DNA from: an uncultured Lachnospiraceae bacterium | Lineage (GTDB): Bacteria > Bacillota > Clostridia > Lachnospirales > Lachnospiraceae | Length of the DNA: 64,000 nucleotides | Reading direction: 5' to 3' | NCBI GenBank assembly: GCA_910579275.1 | Contig: CAJTTO010000024.1 | Span: 1-64,000, forward strand | In this document: piece by piece, positions 46,553 to 54,131 of the stretch | Layout of the letters: every line of letters starts with the position of its first letter | Position numbering within the stretch: the first letter of the stretch is position 1 | Notes under the pieces: generated by a model | What the model saw: the letters and a program-made list of their open reading frames with translations, nothing else | The model's database searches: none | Told to the model about the DNA's origin: nothing | Translations under genes and position numbers: made by a program

Positions 46553-46712
46553 TAGCAACAAGTAGCAGCCGTCTGGTTGCTTGTAGAATCTTCGTAGTTA
46601 CCACATCCATCATTGTCATAGTTATATCCATTTCTGATGACATATTTCGTCCACATCTCAATACTACTTTGACCATACCATTATTTTGAATTTCTTTTGT
46701 TTTTTTCTCCAT
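46545..46712 (-). CDS. Short ORF before the radical SAM gene, candidate RiPP precursor (frame uncertain)
   Basis: An ATG with an excellent aaaaggaggttcttgt site starts a 55-codon frame (MEKKTKEIQNNGMVK...) that ends inside the enzyme gene. A second frame over the same DNA (46680-46552) reads WYGQSSIEMW and then DNDGCGNYEDSTSNQTAATCC without the first residue, ending in two Cys and TAA that overlaps the enzyme ATG (TAATG). The second frame looks more like a modified core peptide but lacks a start; a single-base change near 46679 would fuse it to the good start. Function not established. Confidence 0.5.
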   Translation of the reverse strand: MEKKTKEIQNNGMVKVVLRCGRNMSSEMDITMTMMDVVTTKILQATRRLLLVANE

Positions 46713-46822
46713 ACAAGAACCTCCTTTTGGTTTAAAGATGCCTCAAATTTGGAATATCACAAATCTGAGAGAATCGCATATTATATCTGATAATTCTTAG
46801 ATTAATTATAACAGGAGAGGCT

Positions 46823-47050
46823 TTAAAAGTTAAATTTCTCGGAAGTTACTTTAAACATTTTCTGCGATATCGCCTTTGCATCACTTTTCTTTTCCATCTC
46901 CTCTTGCATCTTTCTGCTCTCTTCCATCCATTTCAGTTCTTCCGCTATATCATCCAATACGATATGGGTTTACGCATTCATCGTAATCGAAATATCCGAA
47001 TGTCCCTTGAGATACTGTAAAGTCTTAGGATTCATTCTCGATTTCGTCAT
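46823..47050 (-). pseudogene. C-terminal remnant of a Tn916-type tyrosine integrase
   Basis: The minus-strand frame reads SRMNPKTLQYLKGHSDISIT, MNA, TAA, THIVLDDIAEELKWMEE to a stop. Integrases of this family have MN-x-YTH here, and the tyrosine is the strand-cleaving nucleophile. The codon in that position is TAA (46970-46972), so the active site itself is lost. The rest of the integrase is absent. Confidence 0.75.
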
Positions 47051-47059
47051 ATTCGAACA

Positions 47060-47476
47060 TCATTTCAAACGAGCATAATATGTTTCTTTTTCTAAACCTT
47101 CCTTTTTTAGTTCTCCTGACTTTACCAGCTTCCGCAGTGACCCTTCAATAGAACTTACACTGAGTGCTGGGTATAATTCTCTGATATCCCGCTTCGTAAA
47201 CTTCCCGTTCTTATTTAATGTTGCTTTTCTTACAATATCAATTTCAGGCAGTTTTTCTTCCACGTTTGAAAGTCTGTCTTCAAAATCCTTGTATGCATCT
47301 TGTTCCGTTCTTGAATTTGCCATCACTTTCAACAGATACTCCTCAAACTTTGGTCGGTAAATAATGTACCGATTTCCCAAAAATAATGCAAATACGCCTT
47401 CATTGTCTTCTGCCATTCTTCTCATCTTCTTAATGCCAATGTAAAAATAGGAACTCGCTTCTTTCAGTGATATCAT
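47060..47476 (-). CDS. Excisionase-like N terminus fused to Fic-type winged helix
   Basis: A 138-residue protein. Residues about 1-50 (ISLKEASSYFYIGIKKMRRM, then FLGNRYIIYRPKFEEYLL) match Tn916-type excisionases. Residues about 60-138 (KDFEDRLSNVEEKLPEIDIV, NGKFTKRDIRELYPALSVSS, IEGSLRKLVKSGELK) match the C-terminal winged-helix of the Fic protein at 52.3-53.3 kb. The frame is intact across the join. Either a deletion between an excisionase and a Fic gene made a pseudogene that stays open, or it is a real hybrid DNA-binding protein. It sits divergent to the ATPase gene at 47640. Confidence 0.65.
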   Translation of the reverse strand: MISLKEASSYFYIGIKKMRRMAEDNEGVFALFLGNRYIIYRPKFEEYLLKVMANSRTEQDAYKDFEDRLSNVEEKLPEIDIVRKATLNKNGKFTKRDIRELYPALSVSSIEGSLRKLVKSGELKKEGLEKETYYARLK

Positions 47477-47639
47477 ATATCTTTCCTGAATCGGTATGTC
47501 AATCGTTCCTGTTGGCTACTCTTTCATATGCACACGCTCCTTTTCGATTATTATTCAACTTATTGTCCCAATATTGACAAATTTGTCCCAAGATGTTATA
47601 ACAAAAGCATAGAGAAAAATGAGAGGGAGAGTGCGTATC

Positions 47640-48689
47640 ATGAAGAAAAAAAATGTGATAAGCTTAATAAAATATTATACGGAAAAGAATGATGCGGGCT
47701 TTCGGAATGAAGCTTATGAAATCGCTAAAGGATTTGATGCTTCTGGGGATTATCAGCTTTCAGAGTATATTATGTCCTTATTGTCCAATGTGAATACGTT
47801 TGTACCGCAGATGTCGGAGAATGCTTCTCCCTTTTTTGAAAAAATTGGTGGGAAGGAAGATATGCTATTACTTCCGGATGTAATTACCAGTGATTTATTG
47901 GGCGTAGTAAATGCAATTGAACATCATATTGGAATGAATAAGTTTTTGTTTCAGGGGGCACCAGGAACAGGGAAAACGGAGGCAGTTAAGCAACTTGCAC
48001 GAATATTGAATAGAGAAGTTTTTATGGTGGACTTTTCGGCAGTGATTGATAGTAAGCTGGGACAGACCCAAAAGAATTTATCTATGTTGTTCAAGGAAAT
48101 AAATAGTTTCGTTCAACCGAATAAGGTAATAGTTATGTTTGATGAAATCGATGCCTTGGCTTTAGACCGAACGAATCAGAATGATCTGCGGGAAATGGGA
48201 CGGGCAGCTTCTGCTATGTTGAAGGGATTTGACCGGATGAATGAAAATGTAGTTTTAGTTGCTACAACTAATCTGTATAAGTATTTTGATAAAGCGCTAA
48301 TCAGAAGATTTGATTCAGTCATTGATTTTGATAGATATACCAGAGAAGATCTTCTTTTGATTGCAGAGAAGATGTTAGATCAATATCTTGATAAATTAAA
48401 ACTGGCTAATAGAGATATCCGTTTGTTCCGTAAAATAATGAAACTGATGCCACAGATACCGTATCCTGGGGAATTGAAAAATATGATTAAAACGTCTGTT
48501 GCATTTAGCAATCCACGTGATGGCATGGACTATTTTAGAAGACTTTACTATGCAGTTTGTAATGAAAAACCGGAAGATTTAAAAAAACTTCAGAGCCAGA
48601 AATTTACAGTTAGAGAAATAGAAATTCTGGTTGGAAGATCAAAAAGCAGTGTTGCAAGAGATTTGAAAGAAGGTGTAATGAATGAATAA
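47640..48689 (+). CDS. ietA: AAA+ ATPase of an IetAS-like defence pair
   Basis: A 349-residue ATPase. Walker A APGTGKTEA is at about 106-114, Walker B VIVMFDEIDAL follows, then the sensor ATTNLYKYFDKALIRRFD with a double Arg finger. The tail (FTVREIEILVGRSKSSVARD) looks like a small helix-turn-helix. The gene overlaps the subtilase by 8 bp. An AAA ATPase followed by a subtilisin-like protease is the layout of IetAS, first described in plasmid incompatibility/stability and later listed among anti-phage systems. Start ATG taken 8 nt after gggagag; an ATG 21 bp upstream is weaker. Confidence 0.82.
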   Translation: MKKKNVISLIKYYTEKNDAGFRNEAYEIAKGFDASGDYQLSEYIMSLLSNVNTFVPQMSENASPFFEKIGGKEDMLLLPDVITSDLLGVVNAIEHHIGMNKFLFQGAPGTGKTEAVKQLARILNREVFMVDFSAVIDSKLGQTQKNLSMLFKEINSFVQPNKVIVMFDEIDALALDRTNQNDLREMGRAASAMLKGFDRMNENVVLVATTNLYKYFDKALIRRFDSVIDFDRYTREDLLLIAEKMLDQYLDKLKLANRDIRLFRKIMKLMPQIPYPGELKNMIKTSVAFSNPRDGMDYFRRLYYAVCNEKPEDLKKLQSQKFTVREIEILVGRSKSSVARDLKEGVMNE

Positions 48690-50952
48690 CATTTTACAAT
48701 TAAAAGGAAGATTTGAACAAAGACCTAATAGATCCAAACCGGGATCTCCAAAACTTCCGAAGGGAAAAAGTGTGTCTTCGTTACATCTTATTGAATTATC
48801 TGAGCAATTGAAAAGAATTTTGCAATACTGGAAAACAAATACAGATATTAGTGGAGCTCTGGTTAGCGTGCACTATACACATATTGTTGCAAAGAGTAAT
48901 AGATTGAAGATTTTGTTGTCTGAGAATAGTAAATCTCCTGCGGAATCTATTAGAGGAGTTAAGTTTATCTGGGAACCAGACGAGGATGGTAAAGAGATAC
49001 AAAAACATGTATTTACCCATTATGTTTCGCTTAAAACGATTGAAAAAGCAATCGAAGTTTTGAGTGAAACAATATCTGTTATTGAAAAATATTTTAATGG
49101 TATTATTACTAGCGAGGAAACGGAAAAAATCGCAGGGACACCGGCGGATAGATTTAGTGAATTTTCTAAATCCAATTTTTTAAACGCTGTGGTGGATGGA
49201 TTTTATGTTGAAAGCTTTGATATTGATCGAGCTGCAGAAGAGATAACAGAGGAATCTATTATAACAATTTATCAGACCGGGATTGAAACGAAGAAATTGT
49301 TGTCAAAGTTTGGAATTCATATCGTAGATGAACGTATTATAGATGGCACTACATTAAGACTTAATCCAGATGAAGCGAAACTGCTATATAATCGTGCTTC
49401 GTATCTGATTGCGATGAGTGTCACTGATTTTTCCCAGCTAACGAGAGACGAGGTGTTGGAGGATAAGGCGGAGATCAGTAATGAAGAAAGCCTGATACCC
49501 CATCCTACCAACGAACCTGTAATAGGAGTTATTGATACACAATTTAATGAAAAGGTGTATTTTCACGAGTGGGTGGAATATAGAAATTTACTTGATCCGA
49601 ATATTCCATTGACTGCAAAAGATTATGAGCACGGGACAGAAGTAAGTTATATCATTGTAGATGGTCCGCAAGGTAATCCGGCACTTGATGATGGGTGTGG
49701 CAGATTCCGAGTACGTCATTTTGGTGTTGCAACACATAGCGGTTTCAGTTCATTTACCGTGTTAAAAATGATACGAAACATTGTTGCCTTAAACAGGGAT
49801 ATTAAAGTATGGAATTTATCATTGGGTTCCAAACTCGAAATCAAGCCTAGTTTTATTTCTCCAGAGGCAGCAGAACTTGACCGTATACAAAGTGAGTATG
49901 ATGTTATTTTTGTTGTTGCAGGGACAAATATTCCGGATGGTGAAACAAAAAAGGATATGAAAATTGGATCGCCAGCAGATTCACTGAATTCTCTGGTAGT
50001 CAATGCTGTAGACTTCAGAGGAAAATCAGCATCTTATACCAGAGTTGGTCCTGTATTATCTTTTTTTCATAAGCCTGATATCAGTTATTATGGCGGAGAC
50101 GGTTCCAACTATAAGGACAAAATGGTTGTATGCCGTGATGATATGGGGGCTGCATATGTAAGCGGAACATCATTTGCAGCGCCGTGGATTTCAAGAAAAC
50201 TGGCATATTTAATTCACATTATGGGACTGAGCAGAGAAGTTGCGAAAGCGTTATTGATTGATGCTGCTGCGGGATGGAATAGGAAAGATGATGTTTCGCA
50301 TAGTATCGGTTATGGTGTTGTCCCAAAGCACATTAATAATATTATGAAATCATCAAATGATGAGATACGTTTTATTTTGACTGGCGCGTCAGAGGAATAT
50401 GAGACATATACATATAACCTGCCAGTACCGATTGTAGATAATACACATCCATTTTATGCAAGAGCAACGTTAGTATATTTTCCACAGTGTGATCGTAATC
50501 AGGGGGTTGATTATACAAGTACAGAAATGGATATACATTTTGGCAGAGTTGTTGTCGAAAACAGACAAGCTAAAATAAAATCAATAGATAATAACCAGCA
50601 ATCGGAAGATAAGTTGATTACCCTTTATGAAGAAGATGCAAGAAAAATGTATCGGAAATGGTATAATATCAAACATATTAGTGAAGAGATTAAAGAAAGA
50701 AGAATTCCAAGGAAAGCATATGATTCCGGTCTTTGGGGGCTTAAGATAAATACGAAAGAACGTTTGCAGAGAAGAAAAGAACCACTTCAATTTGGAGTAG
50801 TTGTAACATTGAAGGAAATGAATGGTGTAAATCGTATTGACGATTTTATTAAAATGTGTATGGCGCGTGGCTGGCTGGTTAATCAATTGGACATTGAGAA
50901 TCAGTTGGATGTATATGCGAAGGCAGAAGAAGATATCGTATTTGAGCAATAA
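48682..50952 (+). CDS. ietS: Subtilisin-like serine protease of the IetAS-like pair
   Basis: A 756-residue peptidase S8 protein with no signal peptide, so cytosolic. Catalytic triad: Asp in IGVIDTQF at about 285, His in EHGTEVS at about 317, Ser in SGTSFAAPW at about 496. An N-terminal region of about 270 residues probably keeps it inactive until triggered, and a C-terminal region of about 220 residues has beta-rich and basic parts. It overlaps the ATPase gene. Likely released or activated by the ATPase on infection; this is inference from the known pair. Confidence 0.83.
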   Translation: MNNILQLKGRFEQRPNRSKPGSPKLPKGKSVSSLHLIELSEQLKRILQYWKTNTDISGALVSVHYTHIVAKSNRLKILLSENSKSPAESIRGVKFIWEPDEDGKEIQKHVFTHYVSLKTIEKAIEVLSETISVIEKYFNGIITSEETEKIAGTPADRFSEFSKSNFLNAVVDGFYVESFDIDRAAEEITEESIITIYQTGIETKKLLSKFGIHIVDERIIDGTTLRLNPDEAKLLYNRASYLIAMSVTDFSQLTRDEVLEDKAEISNEESLIPHPTNEPVIGVIDTQFNEKVYFHEWVEYRNLLDPNIPLTAKDYEHGTEVSYIIVDGPQGNPALDDGCGRFRVRHFGVATHSGFSSFTVLKMIRNIVALNRDIKVWNLSLGSKLEIKPSFISPEAAELDRIQSEYDVIFVVAGTNIPDGETKKDMKIGSPADSLNSLVVNAVDFRGKSASYTRVGPVLSFFHKPDISYYGGDGSNYKDKMVVCRDDMGAAYVSGTSFAAPWISRKLAYLIHIMGLSREVAKALLIDAAAGWNRKDDVSHSIGYGVVPKHINNIMKSSNDEIRFILTGASEEYETYTYNLPVPIVDNTHPFYARATLVYFPQCDRNQGVDYTSTEMDIHFGRVVVENRQAKIKSIDNNQQSEDKLITLYEEDARKMYRKWYNIKHISEEIKERRIPRKAYDSGLWGLKINTKERLQRRKEPLQFGVVVTLKEMNGVNRIDDFIKMCMARGWLVNQLDIENQLDVYAKAEEDIVFEQ

Positions 50953-51039
50953 TGGAAAAAAGCGCGTTAGGTAGTACATGAGAAAAATAGTATATTTTGA
51001 TGAAAATTCTGCCACGGATTATTTGACTATTCTCAATGG

Positions 51040-51775
51040 CGGTACGTTATTGATTTCTTTTTTGCGCACCAATCAAGACATTAGCAGTAAGAAAGATTTT
51101 TGTGGATTCTGTCCACACCCTGTCTCTTGAATAAGACTGGGCTTTTCTGGAAATACTGCTAATGTCATATGGGCAGAACAGTTTATGCTGTATGGCAGAC
51201 TGTTCTGGTCTTTGTGATATTCGTGGTATACATGATACGCCGAATGTCATCGGAAAACTGGAAGAAGGAACTGACATCTTCCCAGTTATTCTCCCAATTA
51301 CTAACCGCATAGGGATATTTCTTTCCCCATTTTTCCCTGACCTTCTCAAGCTCTGACAAGGCAGCCGTCTCACTGGGGGCATTGTATACAGATTTGAAAT
51401 CAGAGGAAAACTGCTTCAGGTCACTGTAATTTACATATTTGAAGGAATTGCGCATCATATGGATGACACATCTTTGGATCTGTGCATCTGGATAGACTGC
51501 GCTAATCGCTTCCTTAAATCCTGCAAGTCCGTCCACACAGAAAAACAGTACCTCCTGCACGCCGCGGTTTTTCAGGTTATTTAAACATTCCCATCCAGAA
51601 TTTACTGGATTCATTGGCGCCTACAGTGATGCTCAGGATATCTTTATAACCCTCCGCAGTGATGCCAAGTACAATGTAGGCAGCGCGGCTTAGGATTCGG
51701 CCATCTTCCCTTACTTTGTAATGAATGCAGTCCATATTGCAGATAACAACCTTAACAGCGTAGCCAATGTCTACA
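51040..51775 (-). pseudogene. IS256-family transposase body, frameshifted
   Basis: Minus-strand frames read VKVVICNMDCIHYKVREDGR (catalytic Asp region) and ILSRAAYIVLGITAEGYKDI, then after a frameshift near 51610 CLNNLKNRGVQEVLFFCVDG, IQRCVIHMMRNSFKYV and YTTNI, typical of mutator/IS256 transposases. The C-terminal end is degraded. Confidence 0.8.
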
Positions 51776-51900
51776 CCCTGCTCAGGGACAGTTTCAAAGA
51801 CATACTTCAGGAACTTATGGAAGCAGAACTGGACGCATCACTTGGTTATGCATAAAATCACAAGGGTGATGTCAGGACATTCAACAAGCGATATTATAAA
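51775..51900 (+). pseudogene. IS256-family transposase N-terminal piece, opposite orientation
   Basis: The plus-strand frame reads NVYTLLRDSFKDILQELMEA and LDASLGYA, a stop, then NHKGDVRTFNK, which is the N-terminal part of an IS256 transposase. The body lies head-on in the other direction, so the element has been inverted internally. The 3' end of the neighbouring 101-aa ORF overlaps this piece. Confidence 0.75.
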
Positions 51901-52186
51901 GTTTACCTGCTTTGGTTTTCTGTATCATATCATTGTCCAGGAAAAATTGAATAACCTTCTTATGGCTTTCCATATCATCACATTCAAGATAAAAACATGA
52001 AACGCCATCCGGCGCATCACTATGCTTAGCCTCTAAAACAATTCCTTGCTCCACTGCAGCTTTGCAAAGCCCTGCCACTCTTTCTTTATCCTTGAAAAAA
52101 TACATCCACTTTCCCACCTTATGCTCGTCAAACTGAGGCTTTCCCTCAATGTAGAAAACCCAAGGTCCCAAATTAATGATTCTCAT
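51881..52186 (-). CDS. Unknown protein, probably truncated by the IS256 fragment
   Basis: A 101-residue frame starting MRIINLGPWVFYIEGKPQFD, with a good aaggag site. The protein reads like an intact small alpha/beta domain up to about residue 95 and then ends inside IS256-derived sequence, so the natural C terminus is probably lost. Family not recognised. Same strand as the downstream IS body; upstream is the fic gene on the same strand. Confidence 0.6.
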   Translation of the reverse strand: MRIINLGPWVFYIEGKPQFDEHKVGKWMYFFKDKERVAGLCKAAVEQGIVLEAKHSDAPDGVSCFYLECDDMESHKKVIQFFLDNDMIQKTKAGKLYNIAC

Positions 52187-52265
52187 TATAACAGTCTCCT
52201 TCCTTTCCTCTAACTAAGAGCAGTTTATCACACCAAGTATCCCCAAAAACGGACTCGTTATTTTT

Positions 52266-53315
52266 CTACACATCTGCCCTTGTATAGAATGTCGCTTTTC
52301 CTTTTCCATGCCTGTCAATAACCCCGTCCTTCATCAACTGTGTTAATGAATTTTCTACCGAGGCCTTAGACAAGGACGGCACAAGTTCCATAATCTCACT
52401 CTTCGTAAATTTACCGATTTTTTCACAAACTGCTTTTCTTACCATTTCTATTGCAGGCAGTTTTTCATCCACAAGACTGATCCGGGTCTCAAAATCTCTA
52501 TAAGCTGCCAGCACGATTCCAAGCAAATATTTTATAAATGGTGACGGATCATTTTCATTCTCGTACCAGCCATTCCCGCACTGTTCCAATACATCATAGT
52601 AATTTTCTTTGGTCCTTTCTATTTTGCTCTCCAAGCTGATATATCTCCCAACAACATACCCGCACCGATATAGAAGGAGCGTAGTGAGCAGGCGCGACAT
52701 CCGACCATTTCCGTCATTGAATGGGTGGATGCATAGAAAATCATTGATGAAAATCGGAATCAATACCAGTGGATCCACTATGCAGGCATCTATTGCCTGA
52801 TTAAAGTTATCGCAGATGGAATCGATTGCCCCTGGTGTCTCATAGGGCGCCAAAGGAGTAAATCGTACTGTCTGTGTTCCATCTGGGTGATTTTCGGTTA
52901 TCACATTCTGTGTATTCTTAAACCTCCCCCCTATATCTTTCTGCGAATATTGATATAGATCCCGGTGGAGCTGCAAAATATAAGAGGAACGAATCGGGAT
53001 ATATTCATAGTTCCCATGGATTGTATTTAAAACTTCCCGATACCCCATGATTTCTTCCTCATCCCTATTCTTAGGTGTTGTCTTTTCCATAACAAGCTGT
53101 TGAAGCCTGGTGCTTGTTGTAACAATGCCTTCAATTTTATTGGAAGCCTCAGTACTTTGTATTTTTGCTATCTCGACCAGTTTTTCCAGTGCGGCAGGTT
53201 TCTGCTTAAGGTATAATTCCTGTTTTCCTTTAAACTCATGGATCTGTGCTACCAATCCAAGAATTTCCGAATCCCATCTGTAATCTTTTAGATTGGCATA
53301 ATTAAAAATCCGCAT
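52266..53315 (-). CDS. Fic family protein (predicted AMPylase) with C-terminal winged helix
   Basis: A 349-residue class II Fic protein. The inhibitory helix motif SNKIEG is at about 58-63, the N-terminal Fic_N region is complete, and the active-site motif HPFNDGNGR is at about 197-205 (catalytic His). The flap region WYENENDPSPF follows. The C-terminal 75 residues (KIGKFTKSEIMELVPSLSKA, SVENSLTQLMKDGVIDRHGK) form a winged helix. It would transfer AMP or related groups to a protein target and is auto-inhibited. The array of ATTAGGCG half-sites just upstream suggests it or a partner autoregulates. Confidence 0.87.
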   Translation of the reverse strand: MRIFNYANLKDYRWDSEILGLVAQIHEFKGKQELYLKQKPAALEKLVEIAKIQSTEASNKIEGIVTTSTRLQQLVMEKTTPKNRDEEEIMGYREVLNTIHGNYEYIPIRSSYILQLHRDLYQYSQKDIGGRFKNTQNVITENHPDGTQTVRFTPLAPYETPGAIDSICDNFNQAIDACIVDPLVLIPIFINDFLCIHPFNDGNGRMSRLLTTLLLYRCGYVVGRYISLESKIERTKENYYDVLEQCGNGWYENENDPSPFIKYLLGIVLAAYRDFETRISLVDEKLPAIEMVRKAVCEKIGKFTKSEIMELVPSLSKASVENSLTQLMKDGVIDRHGKGKATFYTRADV

Positions 53316-53335
53316 TCTCCTAACCCCTTCCTTTT

Positions 53336-53431
53336 CGCCTAATTATATCCCTTCTTTAGGTGATAATCAATATTTTGTTTAATTTCCGCCTAATGTATTC
53401 TCAAATTAGGCGAAAATGTATGCATTAGGCG
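53336..53431. promoter_or_regulatory. Operator array upstream of fic
   Basis: Four octamers: CGCCTAAT at 53336 and 53387, and ATTAGGCG at 53405 and 53424. The middle two form an inverted pair with 10-bp spacing. They lie 20-116 bp before the fic start, where a regulator would act. The winged helix of the Fic protein is a candidate binder. Confidence 0.7.
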
Positions 53432-53576
53432 ATTTTAGCATTCTAAAAAATATATATTTTTATTCAATCATAATTTTATGCCAAAATAAAATAGCCAGCA
53501 CCTTTCACGCTGACCGCAGTATCTTTAATACGACTATTGCATAATTTAACAACTGACTTCGGAATTTCAACCCCTT

Positions 53577-53604
53577 TAACGATACCTCTACTTGATAACG
53601 ATAG
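53577..53604 (+). repeat. taacgatacc...tgataacgat motif, copy 2
   Basis: Matches the motif at 42463-42490. It lies just before the right copy of the 39-bp direct repeat. Two direct gcataatttaac words (about 53539 and 53670) flank the pair. Confidence 0.55.
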
Positions 53605-53628
53605 TCTCTGAAAGTTCCTACTTTGTAA

Positions 53629-53667
53629 TATGCAAAATAAGGCAAATCGGAGCGAAATGTAATAGTC
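53629..53667 (+). repeat. 39-bp direct repeat, right copy (possible element boundary)
   Basis: 37 of 39 bases match 39113-39151 in the same orientation; the interval is about 14.5 kb and holds the cytosine R-M pair, PIN, radical SAM, IetAS-like and Fic genes plus integrase debris. Confidence 0.8.
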
Positions 53668-53889
53668 TTGCATAATTTAACGATAACACACGGCAATTTT
53701 TGTGCATCCATCCTTTTAATGACAGTAATATAACATTAGGATACCAGCATAAGACGGCGTAACAGCGGCAAACTGCTATATATAAAATAGAAGGGAGTAA
53801 GTGGAACCAAAACTTTTAACCATCAAATGAAAGGGTGGGAATATCATTTTGTTACAAGGGAATATCTTCATGAACAGGCTTGATAAAAC

Positions 53890-53961
53890 CTAAGGAATTG
53901 TAGAAAAATAACTGAAATATCCTACGCAGTCTGCATCACTTATTTTCCTGCAATTCCTAAG
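53890..53961. repeat. Palindromic element before the giant surface gene
   Basis: taaggaattgtagaaaaataa pairs imperfectly with ttattttcctgcaattccta around a loop of about 30 nt. Its ends resemble those of family A (taaggaac/gttccta), so it may be a short relative. Apart from this, 53668-54116 shows nothing convincing. Confidence 0.7.
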
Positions 53962-54131
53962 AAGAATGAGCGTGAAGAGATATTACGTTAATATGTGATA
54001 CAAAGTATACTCCAAAACATGCACTTTGTACCAAACCAATAGCAGTCTTATGTGTGTTTATGTTATATTTTCTACAATAAAGTCCACTTAAAAAAGATTA
54101 AATATACATATTCACTGAGGAGGTACATGAG

